Source: an uncultured Clostridia bacterium
GTDB taxonomy: Bacteria > Bacillota > Clostridia > Christensenellales > CAG-138
Length of the DNA: 64,000 nucleotides
Assembly (NCBI GenBank): GCA_934633985.1
Contig: CAKTYU010000010.1
Coordinates: forward strand, 12,744 to 76,743
Direction: 5' to 3'
Part shown: piece by piece, positions 43,034 to 52,629 of the stretch
How the letters are laid out: each line of letters opens with the position of its first letter
Numbering within the stretch: position 1 is the stretch's first letter
Translations under genes and position numbers: made by a program
Notes under the pieces: model-generated
What the model saw: the letters and a program-made list of their open reading frames with translations, nothing else
What the model was told of the DNA's origin: nothing
The model's database searches: none

Positions 43034-44032
43034 TTATTTCATCGCCTCGGCTACCGCAACGGATACCGCCACGGTTGCGCCCACCATGGGGTTGTTGCCC
43101 ATGCCGATGAGGCCCATCATTTCAACGTGGGCGGGCACGGAGGAACTGCCTGCAAACTGGGCGTCGGAATGCATACGGCCCATGGTGTCGGTCATGCCAT
43201 AGGAGGAGGGGCCGGCAGCCATGTTGTCGGGGTGCAGGGTACGGCCGGTGCCGCCGCCGGAGGCGACGGAGAAGTACTTCTTGCCGTTCTCGACGCACCA
43301 CTTCTTGTAGGTTCCTGCGACGGGGTGCTGGAAGCGGGTGGGGTTGGTGGAGTTGCCGGTTATGGAAACGTCCACGTTCTCGTGGCGCATTATGGCCACG
43401 CCCTCGTTTACATCGTCGGCGCCGTAGCAGCGAACGTTTGCGCGCTCGCCCTTGCTGTAAGCGGTGGTCTTGGTGATGGTGAGCTCGCCGGTGTACTGAT
43501 CGTACTCGGTCTCGCAGTGGGTGAAGCCGTTGATGCGGGAGATTATCTGGGCGGCGTCCTTGCCCAGGCCGTTCAGGATGACCTGCAAGGGCTCCTTGCG
43601 GACCTTGTTTGCGGTGCGGGCTATGCCGATAGCGCCCTCCGCCGCGGCAAAGCTCTCATGGCCTGCCAGGAACGCGAAGCACTTGGTGCCCTCGCTGAGC
43701 AGCATTGCGCCGAGATTGCCGTGGCCTATGCCTACCTTGCGCTGATCCGCTACCGAGCCGGGTATGCAGAAGGTCTGGAGGCCCTCGCCTATGCACTCGG
43801 AGGCTTCGGCGGCGGTCTTTACGTTTTTCTTCACGGCTATGGCTGCGCCGAGGGTGTATGCCCATACCGCGTTTTCAAAGGCGATGGGCTGTATGCCCAG
43901 CACTATGCCGCGCACGTCTATTCCCTTGGACTTGAGCAGCTCGTCCGCCTCCTCCAGCGATTTGAGGCCATACTGCGCCAGCACGGGGTTTATCTGATCT
44001 ATCCTTCTTTCGTAACCTTCAAAAGTTGCCAT
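43034..44032 (-). CDS. GGGtGRT protein, conserved family of unknown function
   Basis: This 332-residue soluble protein carries the defining motif SGGGTGRTLHPDN. It is otherwise glycine- and alanine-rich in a Rossmann-like way, with GHGNLGAMLL, FLAGHESFAAAEGAIGIA and SITGNSTNPTRFQH. It has several conserved histidines and cysteines, but the reaction is unknown. It lies 13 bp after the NifU-like gene, an arrangement found in other anaerobic Clostridia, so the two presumably work together. AAGGAGGGCGCGATA precedes the start. Confidence 0.85.
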   Translation of the reverse strand: MATFEGYERRIDQINPVLAQYGLKSLEEADELLKSKGIDVRGIVLGIQPIAFENAVWAYTLGAAIAVKKNVKTAAEASECIGEGLQTFCIPGSVADQRKVGIGHGNLGAMLLSEGTKCFAFLAGHESFAAAEGAIGIARTANKVRKEPLQVILNGLGKDAAQIISRINGFTHCETEYDQYTGELTITKTTAYSKGERANVRCYGADDVNEGVAIMRHENVDVSITGNSTNPTRFQHPVAGTYKKWCVENGKKYFSVASGGGTGRTLHPDNMAAGPSSYGMTDTMGRMHSDAQFAGSSSVPAHVEMMGLIGMGNNPMVGATVAVSVAVAEAMK

Positions 44033-44045
44033 TATCGCGCCCTCC

Positions 44046-44738
44046 TTATTCCTTGCGGGGGTCGATCACCTTGGCGGCCTCAGCAAAGCGGCCGTAGGTG
44101 CCGATGTTCTTCTCGTATGCTTCCTTGGGATCCATGCCCTTCTTGATGGCTTCCATCATCTTGCCAAGGTGTACAAACTTGTAGCCGATGATCTGATCCT
44201 CCTCGTCCAGAGCTATGCCCAGCACGTAGCCTTCCGCCATCTCCAGATAGCGGGGACCCTTCTTAAGAGTGCCGTACATGGTGCCGATCTGGCTGCGGAG
44301 GCCCTTGCCCAGATCCTCGAGGCCCGCGCCGATAGCCAAGCCGTCGTCTGAGAAGGCGCTCTGGCTGCGGCCGTATACGATCTGAAGGAAAAGCTCCCTC
44401 ATGGCGGTGTTTATGGCGTCGCATACCAGGTCGGTATTCAGCGCCTCCAGAATGGTCTTGCCGGGGAGTATCTCTGCTGCCATAGCGGCACTGTGGGTCA
44501 TGCCGGAGCAGCCGATGGTCTCCACCAATGCTTCCTGAATGACGCCGCCCTTTATGTTGAGGGAGAGCTTGCAGGCTCCCTGCTGGGGGGCGCACCAGCC
44601 CACACCGTGTGTGAAGCCGCTTATGTCCTTGATCTCCTTAGCCTTGACCCATTTGCCCTCCTCGGGTATGGGGGCAGGATCATGCTTTGCGCCCTTTGCG
44701 ACGCAATACATCTCTTCCACTTCGCGTGAATACTGCAT
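44046..44738 (-). CDS. NifU/IscU-like iron-sulfur scaffold-type protein (GGGtGRT partner)
   Basis: This 230-residue protein has an IscU/NifU-type core: GWCAPQQGACKLSLNIKGG, VETIGCSGMTHSAAMAAEIL and TDLVCDAINTAMRELFLQI, giving several of the cysteines used for cluster assembly. A C-terminal extension of about 90 residues is not part of canonical IscU. The start MQYSREVEEM has AAGGAGG at 7-nt spacing; the longer frame to 44780 is not needed. It is followed by the GGGtGRT gene. It may build a cluster for a specific partner and not serve general assembly. Confidence 0.82.
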   Translation of the reverse strand: MQYSREVEEMYCVAKGAKHDPAPIPEEGKWVKAKEIKDISGFTHGVGWCAPQQGACKLSLNIKGGVIQEALVETIGCSGMTHSAAMAAEILPGKTILEALNTDLVCDAINTAMRELFLQIVYGRSQSAFSDDGLAIGAGLEDLGKGLRSQIGTMYGTLKKGPRYLEMAEGYVLGIALDEEDQIIGYKFVHLGKMMEAIKKGMDPKEAYEKNIGTYGRFAEAAKVIDPRKE

Positions 44739-44942
44739 GAAATATCCTCCTTGAATATTAGCTGCCCGGTAGATCGACACGCCGGGTCATTCTTTCCTTA
44801 TTATGATTTTATCACGGGGCGCTATGCCATTACAAGCCGAACGGCAAAAAAGCCCGATAATTATTAGCCTCCACTAAACTTCCCGCAATAACCTGTCTTA
44901 ATATCACGGCACGTGGCGATGCATAATTAACAAATGCCGCGA

Positions 44943-44972
44943 TTGATATAGCGGCGCCCGTCATGCTATAAT
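44943..44972 (+). promoter_or_regulatory. Sigma-A promoter of the propeller-like membrane protein gene
   Basis: TTGATA (44943-44948), an 18-bp spacer and TATAAT (44967-44972) precede the start at 45012. The rest of the 273-bp divergent gap (44739-45011) shows no further named element. Confidence 0.75.
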
Positions 44973-45011
44973 TTGTATGTAGTATGCTGTCAATTTAGGG
45001 AGTTTAAATAT

Positions 45012-46232
45012 ATGCCAAGACGCCGTTTCAAAAGAGCTAAGCGCAGAAGGCGCAGACGCAGCCTAAACGCCTCGGTATGGGGCCCGATACTCAAGCTGTT
45101 AGCAGTGATATTGGTCTTTTTGGCGCTGCTTTACGCCATATTCTATATAGCCATACCCAAGGCGGCCGACCTCATGGGCTGGAGCTACACCCCCCCGTTT
45201 GCCCCTGAGCCTACCCCCGCCCCTACGCCGATACCCACGCCCACGCCCAACCCCATGAGCCTGTACGACTTCGTCGGAAGCTCTCAGGAGCTGGTCTTTG
45301 ACGGTTCCTCGGGCTATAAGTGGTTTACCGACCCTTACTTTTACGACGACAAGATGGTCATATCCGCAGGCAAGCTGGACGCCACCGGCAAAAACGTGGT
45401 GTTTAAGGATATGTTCTTCTTCCATCCCGGCACCCGCATAAGCGAAAAGATAAGCCTTGCGCCGCAGAACGATCACTTCCTCTTCCCGAAGTTCAACGAT
45501 AAGTGGCTGGTATACCTTGACGGATACCTCGCAGGCGGCGGCGCTGTCATGGCGGTGGATCTCACCGCTTCCCCACTCAAGGCCGTGAAGGTAAAGGACA
45601 TATACTCCGGCCAGCCGGAGCCCTTCCTGTCGGGCAGCTATGTCGCCTTCACCGACCGTACAGGCACCAACAGGGACAAGCTATTCGTATACGACCTGAC
45701 CACCATGGAATCCACCGTGGTAGCCATGTTCTCAAGCTCGGTATACGGCCAGAGCAAGCCCTTTTTGTCGGACGATACGCTGATATGGGCGGATTCCGCC
45801 ACCTCCGACGGCAACTCGGACACCAGCGTGATACGCTACATAAACCTCAACGAATCCTCAATAAAGTCCATCAGGCCCGGCACCTTCGTGCACGACCCGG
45901 AGTACAACGGCAAATACATCGCCTGGCTCACCGAGCTTCACGGGCGGGATACCGCCCTCTATGCGGCGGACGGCCTCTCCGGCACCCCCGCCGAGGTGGA
46001 TCGCTGCGTGGTGGAATTCGGGCTGGGCAGCCATTTCCTCGCCTATTCCCGCACCAATACCAGTACGGATTCCAGCAGCATATTCGTATATTCCTTTACG
46101 GACGGCAAGATATACCGCGTGACTCAGGAGTACGAATCCGCTCTGCTGCTGGGCGTATCGGACGACTATGTGATCTGGATGGACGTTACCTCCCGTGAGC
46201 GGGACATAGTAAAATTCACCAAAATACCCTGA
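45012..46232 (+). CDS. Membrane-anchored protein with propeller-like extracellular repeats
   Basis: This 406-residue protein is not assigned to a named family. A very basic start (MPRRRFKRAKRRRRRRSLNA) is followed by one hydrophobic helix (about residues 25-48), a proline/threonine linker (about 60-82), and an outside domain made of beta-rich repeats with phrases such as DKWLVYLDGYLAGG, GSYVAFTDRTGT, DTLIWADSAT, GKYIAWLTEL and SDDYVIWMDV. The repeats resemble TolB/DPP-type propeller blades. The basic start might bind acidic lipids or nucleic acid on the inside. It precedes radA by 22 bp. Confidence 0.7.
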   Translation: MPRRRFKRAKRRRRRRSLNASVWGPILKLLAVILVFLALLYAIFYIAIPKAADLMGWSYTPPFAPEPTPAPTPIPTPTPNPMSLYDFVGSSQELVFDGSSGYKWFTDPYFYDDKMVISAGKLDATGKNVVFKDMFFFHPGTRISEKISLAPQNDHFLFPKFNDKWLVYLDGYLAGGGAVMAVDLTASPLKAVKVKDIYSGQPEPFLSGSYVAFTDRTGTNRDKLFVYDLTTMESTVVAMFSSSVYGQSKPFLSDDTLIWADSATSDGNSDTSVIRYINLNESSIKSIRPGTFVHDPEYNGKYIAWLTELHGRDTALYAADGLSGTPAEVDRCVVEFGLGSHFLAYSRTNTSTDSSSIFVYSFTDGKIYRVTQEYESALLLGVSDDYVIWMDVTSRERDIVKFTKIP

Positions 46233-46254
46233 TAGAGGGTTCAAGGAGCGCAAT

Positions 46255-47595
46255 ATGGCAAAAGCTAAGGGCAGCGTATTCTTCTGCGGGGAATGCGGCT
46301 ACGAAAGCACCAAGTGGCTGGGCAAATGCCCCGCCTGCGGAAGCTGGAACACCATGCTGGAGCAAAAGAAGGTATCCTCCGCCCCCTCCATAAACAGCCT
46401 CGCCTATGCCCACGCCATACCCCTGTCGGACGTCGCCACCACCGCCTCCGGCCGCGTATCCTCAGGCATAGGGGAGCTCGACAGGGTGCTGGGCGGCGGC
46501 ATAGTGCCCGGCAGCGTCACCCTTTTGGGCGGCGATCCCGGCATAGGCAAATCCACCCTGCTTATGCAGACAGCCGCGGAGCTTACAAAGCGGGGCGCGG
46601 TATTATACGTCACAGGCGAGGAATCCGCCTCCCAGCTAAAGCTCCGTGCGGAGCGGCTCGGCGTGGGCGGGGATATGCTCATATTAGCGGAAAACGACCT
46701 TTCCGCTATCGAGGGCGAGGTGGACAGGGTAAAGCCCGCCTATATAATGATAGACAGCATACAGACCATGTACTCGGCGGACTGCTCCGGCACGAACGGC
46801 AGCACCTCCCAGATACGCGAGGCCACCTCCCTTATAACCCGCATGGCAAAGCGCACGGGCGCAGCCACGTTTATCGTGGGCCACGTCACCAAGGACGGGG
46901 CCATAGCTGGCCCACGCATACTCGAGCACATGGTGGATACTGTGCTTTATTTCGAGGGCGACAGGCAGGATTCCTTCCGCCTGCTGCGCTCTGTAAAAAA
47001 CCGTTTCGGCAGCACCGACGAGATAGGCGTATTTGAGATGCGCTCCACCGGCATGGCGGAGATATCCGACCCCTCCACGCTTTTCATAACCGGTGCAGAG
47101 CTTCCGGGCTGCGCGGTCACCTGCGCCATGGAGGGCACCCGCCCCATGATGGTAGAGGTGCAGGCACTGCTTTCCACCTCCCCCTTCTCCAACCCGCGCC
47201 GCATGGCTGCGGGCCTTGACAACAACCGTCTGGTGCTGCTGCTGGCGGTGCTGGAAAAGAAGGCGGGGCTAAAGTTTTACGACAAGGACGTATATACCAA
47301 CGTGGTGGGCGGCATACGCCTTGACGAGCGCGCCGGAGACCTTGCGGTAGCCATGTGCATAGCGGGCGCAGGCGCGGATATCGCGCTCCCGCCCCGCACA
47401 GCCATACTCGGCGAGCTTTCGCTCACCGGCGAGGTACGCCCCGTAAACCGGCTGGACAAGCGCATACAGGAGTGCGCCCGCCTCGGCTTCTCCCACATAG
47501 TCGTCCCAAACAGCGACGCGCTCCCGAGGGTGGAGGGCCTGAACTATACCCGCGTAAAAAGCATACGCGAGGCTCTTTGCATATTGGGTATTTAA
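46255..47595 (+). CDS. radA: DNA repair protein RadA (Sms)
   Basis: This 446-residue protein processes branched DNA in recombination. It has an N-terminal zinc finger (FFCGECGYESTKWLGKCPAC), the RecA-like ATPase with Walker A GGDPGIGKST and Walker B-type AYIMIDSIQ, the RadA-specific KNRFG motif and a C-terminal Lon-like domain with DLAVAMCIAGAGADIALP. AAGGAGCGCAAT precedes the start. Confidence 0.97.
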   Translation: MAKAKGSVFFCGECGYESTKWLGKCPACGSWNTMLEQKKVSSAPSINSLAYAHAIPLSDVATTASGRVSSGIGELDRVLGGGIVPGSVTLLGGDPGIGKSTLLMQTAAELTKRGAVLYVTGEESASQLKLRAERLGVGGDMLILAENDLSAIEGEVDRVKPAYIMIDSIQTMYSADCSGTNGSTSQIREATSLITRMAKRTGAATFIVGHVTKDGAIAGPRILEHMVDTVLYFEGDRQDSFRLLRSVKNRFGSTDEIGVFEMRSTGMAEISDPSTLFITGAELPGCAVTCAMEGTRPMMVEVQALLSTSPFSNPRRMAAGLDNNRLVLLLAVLEKKAGLKFYDKDVYTNVVGGIRLDERAGDLAVAMCIAGAGADIALPPRTAILGELSLTGEVRPVNRLDKRIQECARLGFSHIVVPNSDALPRVEGLNYTRVKSIREALCILGI

Positions 47596-47644
47596 CTTTC
47601 CGGGGTTGAATTATCCCGCCCAAAATGATATCATATCATGGTAG

Positions 47645-47721
47645 GCGCCCGTAGCTCACTTGGATAGAGCGTATGCCTCCGGAGCATAAGGCAGCGCGTT
47701 CGAATCGCGCCGGGCGCGCCA
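47645..47721 (+). tRNA. tRNA-Arg(CCG)
   Basis: A full cloverleaf is visible: acceptor GCGCCCG pairs with CGGGCGC, D arm with GCTC/GAGC, anticodon stem TATGC/GCATA with loop CTCCGGA (anticodon CCG at 47679-47681), T arm GCGCG/CGCGC with TTCGAAT, and an encoded CCA. It reads CGG codons. Confidence 0.95.
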
Positions 47722-47726
47722 GCATC

Positions 47727-47757
47727 GCCGCGGACTAAATAAGTCCGCGGCAATGTT
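47727..47757 (+). terminator. Terminator after tRNA-Arg
   Basis: Perfect 10-bp arms (47727-47736, 47742-47751) with a 5-nt loop are followed by AATGTTTTTT. Confidence 0.92.
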
Positions 47758-47819
47758 TTTTAGATCACTTTTCATACATTCCCTTGTCTCTCCGCTTTTA
47801 AGCCCCCCTGCGCGCGCCG

Positions 47820-47848
47820 TTGACTGTGCCGCGCACGGCGGGTATAAT
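47820..47848 (+). promoter_or_regulatory. Sigma-A promoter of the second TetR gene
   Basis: TTGACT (47820-47825), 17 bp and TATAAT (47843-47848) precede the start at 47877. The spacer contains a short GTGC-N3-GCAC repeat that could be an operator half. Confidence 0.78.
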
Positions 47849-47876
47849 ATACATATACCTATAAGGAGTTGTCCCA

Positions 47877-48434
47877 ATGCCCTCTTTTACAAAAAAAGCG
47901 ATAAAGGAAGCTTTTATAAAGCTGCTGGAGCAGTATCCGCTCAAGCAGATAACCGTAAAGGATATAGTCGAGGAATGCGGCATAAACCGCAATTCCTTCT
48001 ATTACCATTTTGCGGATATACCTTCCCTAATAAATGAGATAATGGTGGAAAACGCAGACAGGATAATCGAGGAATACGCGGGAGCCGACTCCCTCGAAAA
48101 GTGCCTTACCGCCGCGGCGCAGTTTGCGCTTAGAAACAAAAAATCCGTGCTTCACGTATATAAATCCGCCAGCCGCGAGCTTGTGGAGCTTCAGCTTATG
48201 AAAATATGCGAGCACGTCGTAAGCTCATACGGCAAGGCGGTGTTCGGCGGGATAGACATCGACGAAAGGGACAGGGAGATACTTCAGCGCTTTTACAAGT
48301 GCGAGCTTTTCGGGCAGATAATAGACTGGCTCAACTGCGATATGCGCTACGATATACAGTCGCAGTTTTCCAGGCTTTGCGAGATACAGGATAGCATAAC
48401 GGCATCCGCGATACAAAAGTGCATATCTAAATAG
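47877..48434 (+). CDS. TetR-family regulator of the MMPL locus
   Basis: This 185-residue regulator has the helix-turn-helix AIKEAFIKLLEQYPLKQITV and IVEECGINRNSFYYHFADIP. The C-terminal part is helical, with ALRNKKSVLHVYKSASRELV, resembling the C-terminal domain common in Bacillota TetR proteins near transporters. AAGGAGTTGTCCCA precedes the start. It lies 164 bp upstream of the MMPL gene on the same strand and is its likely regulator. Confidence 0.88.
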   Translation: MPSFTKKAIKEAFIKLLEQYPLKQITVKDIVEECGINRNSFYYHFADIPSLINEIMVENADRIIEEYAGADSLEKCLTAAAQFALRNKKSVLHVYKSASRELVELQLMKICEHVVSSYGKAVFGGIDIDERDREILQRFYKCELFGQIIDWLNCDMRYDIQSQFSRLCEIQDSITASAIQKCISK

Positions 48435-48598
48435 CCCTTGCTATATGGGGGACGGCGCGCGCCGCCCCTCTTTTTTTGTGCAAAGCGCCCCTTTTGTCCG
48501 GCATCCGGTCACCGCCGCCCTTATGCCTATTTTTTGCCATATCCCTATTTGTTAAAATTCATCAGTAATATATATTCGGAGGAAATCAGGCTTAAAGT

Positions 48599-50692
48599 AT
48601 GAAATTCGCAAAATCGGTAGTAAAGTACCGTATACCTATACTTTTGACAGCGGCGCTGCTGATGCTGCCCTCCTTCTACTGCATGACGCATACCCGTATA
48701 AACTACGATATGCTGGATTATCTGCCCGCCGATATGGACACGGTAAAGGGGCAGGACGAGCTTATGGAGGACTTCGGCAAGGGAGCTTTTTCTTTTATCG
48801 TGGTGGAGGGCATGCCGGTAAGCGAGGTATCAGCGCTCAAAAGCCGCATAGAGCAGGTGGATCACGTTGAAACCGTGCTGTGGTACGATTCCATATCGGA
48901 TATTTCCGTACCTATGGAGCTGCTGCCGGATAAGCTATACAACGCCTTCAACTCCGGCGACGCCACTATGATGGCTGTTTTTTTTGACAGCGCCACCTCG
49001 GCGGACGTCACTATGGACGCCATACGCGAGATACGCGCCGCAGCGGACAGCCGCTGCTTCGTATCGGGCATGTCTGCGCTGGTCACAGACCTGAAGGATC
49101 TTTGCGAGGCGGAGGAGCCCACATACGTCGGCCTTGCCGTGATTTTTGCCTGCGCCGCCATGGTGCTGCTGTTAGATGGCTGGCTCGTGCCCTTTGTGTT
49201 CCTGATGAGCATAGGCGTAGCTATAATGTTCAACTTAGGCAGCAACCTCTCCTTCGGGGAAATATCCTATATAACAAAGGCGCTATCCGCCGTGCTGCAG
49301 CTCGCCGTCACCATGGACTACTCCATATTCCTCTGGCACTGCTACAACGAAAAGCTGCGGACTATACCGGACAGCAAGGAGGCCATGGCCGCCGCAATAA
49401 ACGACACCCTCGTGTCCGTCGTCGGCAGCTCCACCACCACCGTCGCAGGCTTTGCCGCGCTATGCTTTATGACCTTCACCTTGGGGCGCGACCTCGGCCT
49501 CGTCATGGCGAAAGGGGTGCTTCTGGGCGTGATATGCTGCGTAACGGTGCTGCCCGCGCTCATACTGCTGCTCAACAAGCCGCTGCAATCGACCCGCCAT
49601 AGGTCCCTGATACCCGATATGACGGCCTTTTCCAAGAAGATGTGCGGCATATTTCCGGTATTCCTGCTTATCTTCCTGCTGCTGATCCCCCCGGCCTACT
49701 ACGGATACAAAAAGACCAACAAGGAAGTCTATTACGACATGGGGCAATGCCTGCCCCGCGATATACAGTACGTCGTGGCAAACGAAAAGCTGTCCGAAAC
49801 GTTTAACGTGGCCTCGACACACATGCTGCTGGTGGATCCCTCGCTCCCCCCAAGCGAGGTGAGGCAGATGGCAAAGGACATGGAGAAGGTCCCCGGCGTA
49901 AAGTACGTCCTCGGCCTTGAAAGCGTGTTGGGCGCGGAGGTGCCTGAGGAGCTGCTTCCCGAGGAGCTTGTCAGCACGCTGAAGAGCGGGCGCTCGGAGC
50001 TGCTGCTGGTAAATTCCGAATACAAGGTCGCAAGCGACGAGGTGGACGGGCAAATAGACAGCCTTAACGCCATACTCAAGCGGTATGACCCAAGCGGCAT
50101 GCTGATAGGCGAGGCGCCCTGCATGAAGGACATGATAGAAACCACCGACCACGATTTCAAGGTGGTAAACGCGGTATCCATAGCGGCGATATTCATAATT
50201 ATCGCAATAGTGGAGAAGAGCATATCCTTGCCCTTCATACTTATCGCGGTAATAGAGCTGGCCATATTCATAAACCTGGGCCTGCCCCATTACCTCGGCC
50301 AATCCCTGCCCTTTATCGCGCCTATATGCATAAGCACGATACAGCTCGGCGCAACGGTGGACTATGCCATACTTATGACCACCCGCTACAAGGCGGAGCG
50401 GCGCACCAAGAGCAGCAAGGAGTCCGCCGCGGCCGCCCTCGCCGTATCCCTGCCCTCCATAATCGTGAGCGGCTGCGGCCTGTTCGCCGCCACCTTCGGC
50501 GTTGCGGTGTATTCGGATATGGACATAATAAGCTCCATGTGCATGCTCATGGCAAGGGGCGCGATAATAAGCGTGCTTATGGTCGCGTTTATACTTCCCG
50601 CGATGCTGATACTGTGCGATAAGGTCATCATCGCAACTACGCTGGATATGCGAAAAAACGTAAAACCGGCGGCTGAAAGCGCCGCCTTATAA
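48599..50692 (+). CDS. MMPL/RND-family membrane transporter
   Basis: This 697-residue protein has the RND layout: one helix, a large outside loop (about residues 30-170), five helices, then the same pattern again from about 350. Membrane helices contain VTMDYSIFLWHCYNE and the equivalent GATVDYAILMTTRYKAE, with the Asp-Tyr pair used for proton coupling in MMPL proteins. Such proteins export lipids, peptides or drugs. The downstream heptad-repeat gene, 15 bp away, is presumably its extracellular partner. Confidence 0.9.
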   Translation: MKFAKSVVKYRIPILLTAALLMLPSFYCMTHTRINYDMLDYLPADMDTVKGQDELMEDFGKGAFSFIVVEGMPVSEVSALKSRIEQVDHVETVLWYDSISDISVPMELLPDKLYNAFNSGDATMMAVFFDSATSADVTMDAIREIRAAADSRCFVSGMSALVTDLKDLCEAEEPTYVGLAVIFACAAMVLLLDGWLVPFVFLMSIGVAIMFNLGSNLSFGEISYITKALSAVLQLAVTMDYSIFLWHCYNEKLRTIPDSKEAMAAAINDTLVSVVGSSTTTVAGFAALCFMTFTLGRDLGLVMAKGVLLGVICCVTVLPALILLLNKPLQSTRHRSLIPDMTAFSKKMCGIFPVFLLIFLLLIPPAYYGYKKTNKEVYYDMGQCLPRDIQYVVANEKLSETFNVASTHMLLVDPSLPPSEVRQMAKDMEKVPGVKYVLGLESVLGAEVPEELLPEELVSTLKSGRSELLLVNSEYKVASDEVDGQIDSLNAILKRYDPSGMLIGEAPCMKDMIETTDHDFKVVNAVSIAAIFIIIAIVEKSISLPFILIAVIELAIFINLGLPHYLGQSLPFIAPICISTIQLGATVDYAILMTTRYKAERRTKSSKESAAAALAVSLPSIIVSGCGLFAATFGVAVYSDMDIISSMCMLMARGAIISVLMVAFILPAMLILCDKVIIATTLDMRKNVKPAAESAAL

Positions 50693-50707
50693 GGAGACCT
50701 GAGAAAT

Positions 50708-52585
50708 ATGAATGACAAGACGTTAAGGATAACGGCGGCGGCAGTGCTGTGCTGCCTGATCGTAGGCGGCTCAGCGGGCGTATACGCCGCGGCAAGGGCA
50801 AACGACGGCGGCGACAGCTCCCTGTTTTCCGATGTAGATGCCTCTCCCGCGCCTGTGCAGGAGACCCCGCAGCAGGCCGCAGAGGATATAAGCGCGAACA
50901 ACGTCTATATCATAGCCGGAGCCGGCGGCGATACTAAAAAGGTGATAGTCACGGACAGCATAAAAAGCCGCCTCGGCGCGGGCAGCGGCACGGTCTATGA
51001 CGTTGACGGCAACAAGGCCGCCGGCGTTGAGGACGTATGCGCCTCCCTGCCCGTAAGGCTGAGCATAAGCTACACCCTAAACGGCGTATCCGTAACGCCG
51101 GAGGAGCTTACCGGCAAGAGCGGTAGCGTCACCATACGCATAGACTACGAAAACACCCGCGCCGAGCATCACAGCATAAACGGCAGGCAGGAGACGCTTT
51201 ATTCCCCATATATTGCGCTCACCGCAATGGCGCTGGACAGCGACGTGTTTTCCAACGTATCCATAACCAACGGCAGCCTCGTCAACGACGGGAGCCGAAC
51301 AGTGGCGGCGGGGCTGGCCTTCCCCGGCCTGGCGGAGAGCCTGGATATAGACGGCGACAAGCTGGATATTCCCGGCTATATCGAGATCAGCGCATACGCA
51401 AGGGACTTCGACTTCGGCGGCACATTTACGATAGTCACCAACGAGCCGTTCAGGGAGGCCTCTAAAAAGGAAAAGGACGAGGATATACTCGACGCCGATG
51501 AGCTTTCGGATTCCATGGACAAGCTAAGCGACGCCATGGATAAGCTCATGGACGGCTCCGGCGAGCTCTATGACGGGCTGCGGACGCTGCTGGATAAGTC
51601 ATACGAGCTGGTGGACGGCATAAACCGGCTTGCGGACGGGGCATACGAGCTTTATTCCGGCGCGGCGAAGCTCGATTCCGGCGCGGGCGAGCTTTACGGC
51701 GGGGCAAGCGAGCTTAGCGGCGGCCTTTCCCGGCTTGCGTCAAACAACGCGGAGCTCAACGGTGGTGCAAAGAAGGTATTCGACAGCCTGCTTTCCGCCG
51801 CGACAAAGCAGCTTCGCGCCGCCGGCATAGATGAAAACATGGCTCCCGACCTCACCATTGAAAACTACGGCAAGGTGCTCGATTCTCTTGCCGGCGGCAT
51901 GAGTGTCAGCAGGGATGAAATTCGGGCGCAGGTGGAGGCCGCAGTGCGCCAGCAGGTGCTTACAGGTGTACTGGCCGAATTCAAACTCACTCCGGAAGAT
52001 TATTCCGCGCTGCCCGATGACGACCCGAGAAAAGCAATGATCGACGCCGCGGTAGACGCGCAGATGCAGTCCGAAGCGGTGCAGGCGCAGATCGAGAAAA
52101 TCACGGAGAAAAATTATCAGTCCGCATCGCAGGGCGCGGGGCAGATACAGGCGCTTAAGGCCCAGCTTGACGAATACAACAAGTTTTATACCGGCCTCAA
52201 CGATTACACCGCCGGCGTATCCGAGGCGCAAGCAGGCGCCGCAAAGCTCGCAGGCGGGGCGGCGGAGCTAAAATCCGGCACGGCGCAGCTTTATTCCGGC
52301 ACGGCCGAGCTTTACTCCGGCGTCAAAAAGATGCAGGACTCCACGCCGGAGCTCATAGACGGGGTGCGCCGGCTCACCGACGGCTCAAAGGAGCTGCGCG
52401 ACGGCATAGTAAAGCTGAACGACGAGGGCATACAAAAGCTCATCGACGCCTTCGACGGCGACCTTTCCGGCCTTTCGGACAGGCTCAAGGCCCTGCGCGA
52501 TATGGCTGACAGCGAGCTCACCCTCGGCGGCCTCAAGGAGCAGCCCAGGTTCATCTACAAGAGCGCGGGCTGCGGGGCGGACTAA
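50708..52585 (+). CDS. Extracellular heptad-repeat protein (YhgE/Pip-like), MMPL partner
   Basis: This 625-residue protein has an N-terminal signal peptide or anchor (LRITAAAVLCCLIVGGSAGVY), a folded outside region to about residue 260, then two long stretches of seven-residue repeats of the xGAxxLxxG type (about 275-345, for example YELYSGAAKLDSGAGELYGG, and about 505-580), separated by a helical segment with charged residues. It lacks the C-terminal membrane helices of full YhgE/Pip proteins. Linked to the MMPL gene it may form a fibre or funnel through the cell wall; this is an inference. Confidence 0.8.
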   Translation: MNDKTLRITAAAVLCCLIVGGSAGVYAAARANDGGDSSLFSDVDASPAPVQETPQQAAEDISANNVYIIAGAGGDTKKVIVTDSIKSRLGAGSGTVYDVDGNKAAGVEDVCASLPVRLSISYTLNGVSVTPEELTGKSGSVTIRIDYENTRAEHHSINGRQETLYSPYIALTAMALDSDVFSNVSITNGSLVNDGSRTVAAGLAFPGLAESLDIDGDKLDIPGYIEISAYARDFDFGGTFTIVTNEPFREASKKEKDEDILDADELSDSMDKLSDAMDKLMDGSGELYDGLRTLLDKSYELVDGINRLADGAYELYSGAAKLDSGAGELYGGASELSGGLSRLASNNAELNGGAKKVFDSLLSAATKQLRAAGIDENMAPDLTIENYGKVLDSLAGGMSVSRDEIRAQVEAAVRQQVLTGVLAEFKLTPEDYSALPDDDPRKAMIDAAVDAQMQSEAVQAQIEKITEKNYQSASQGAGQIQALKAQLDEYNKFYTGLNDYTAGVSEAQAGAAKLAGGAAELKSGTAQLYSGTAELYSGVKKMQDSTPELIDGVRRLTDGSKELRDGIVKLNDEGIQKLIDAFDGDLSGLSDRLKALRDMADSELTLGGLKEQPRFIYKSAGCGAD

Positions 52586-52629
52586 AGCCCGCCCCCGCCG
52601 TCTAAGCTGATATTCCAGCGCACAAAACC

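Noticed and set aside
42635..44146. 503-codon plus-strand ORF opposite the GGGtGRT gene
   Set aside because: It spans three genes and a terminator on the minus strand and shows no recognisable domain.
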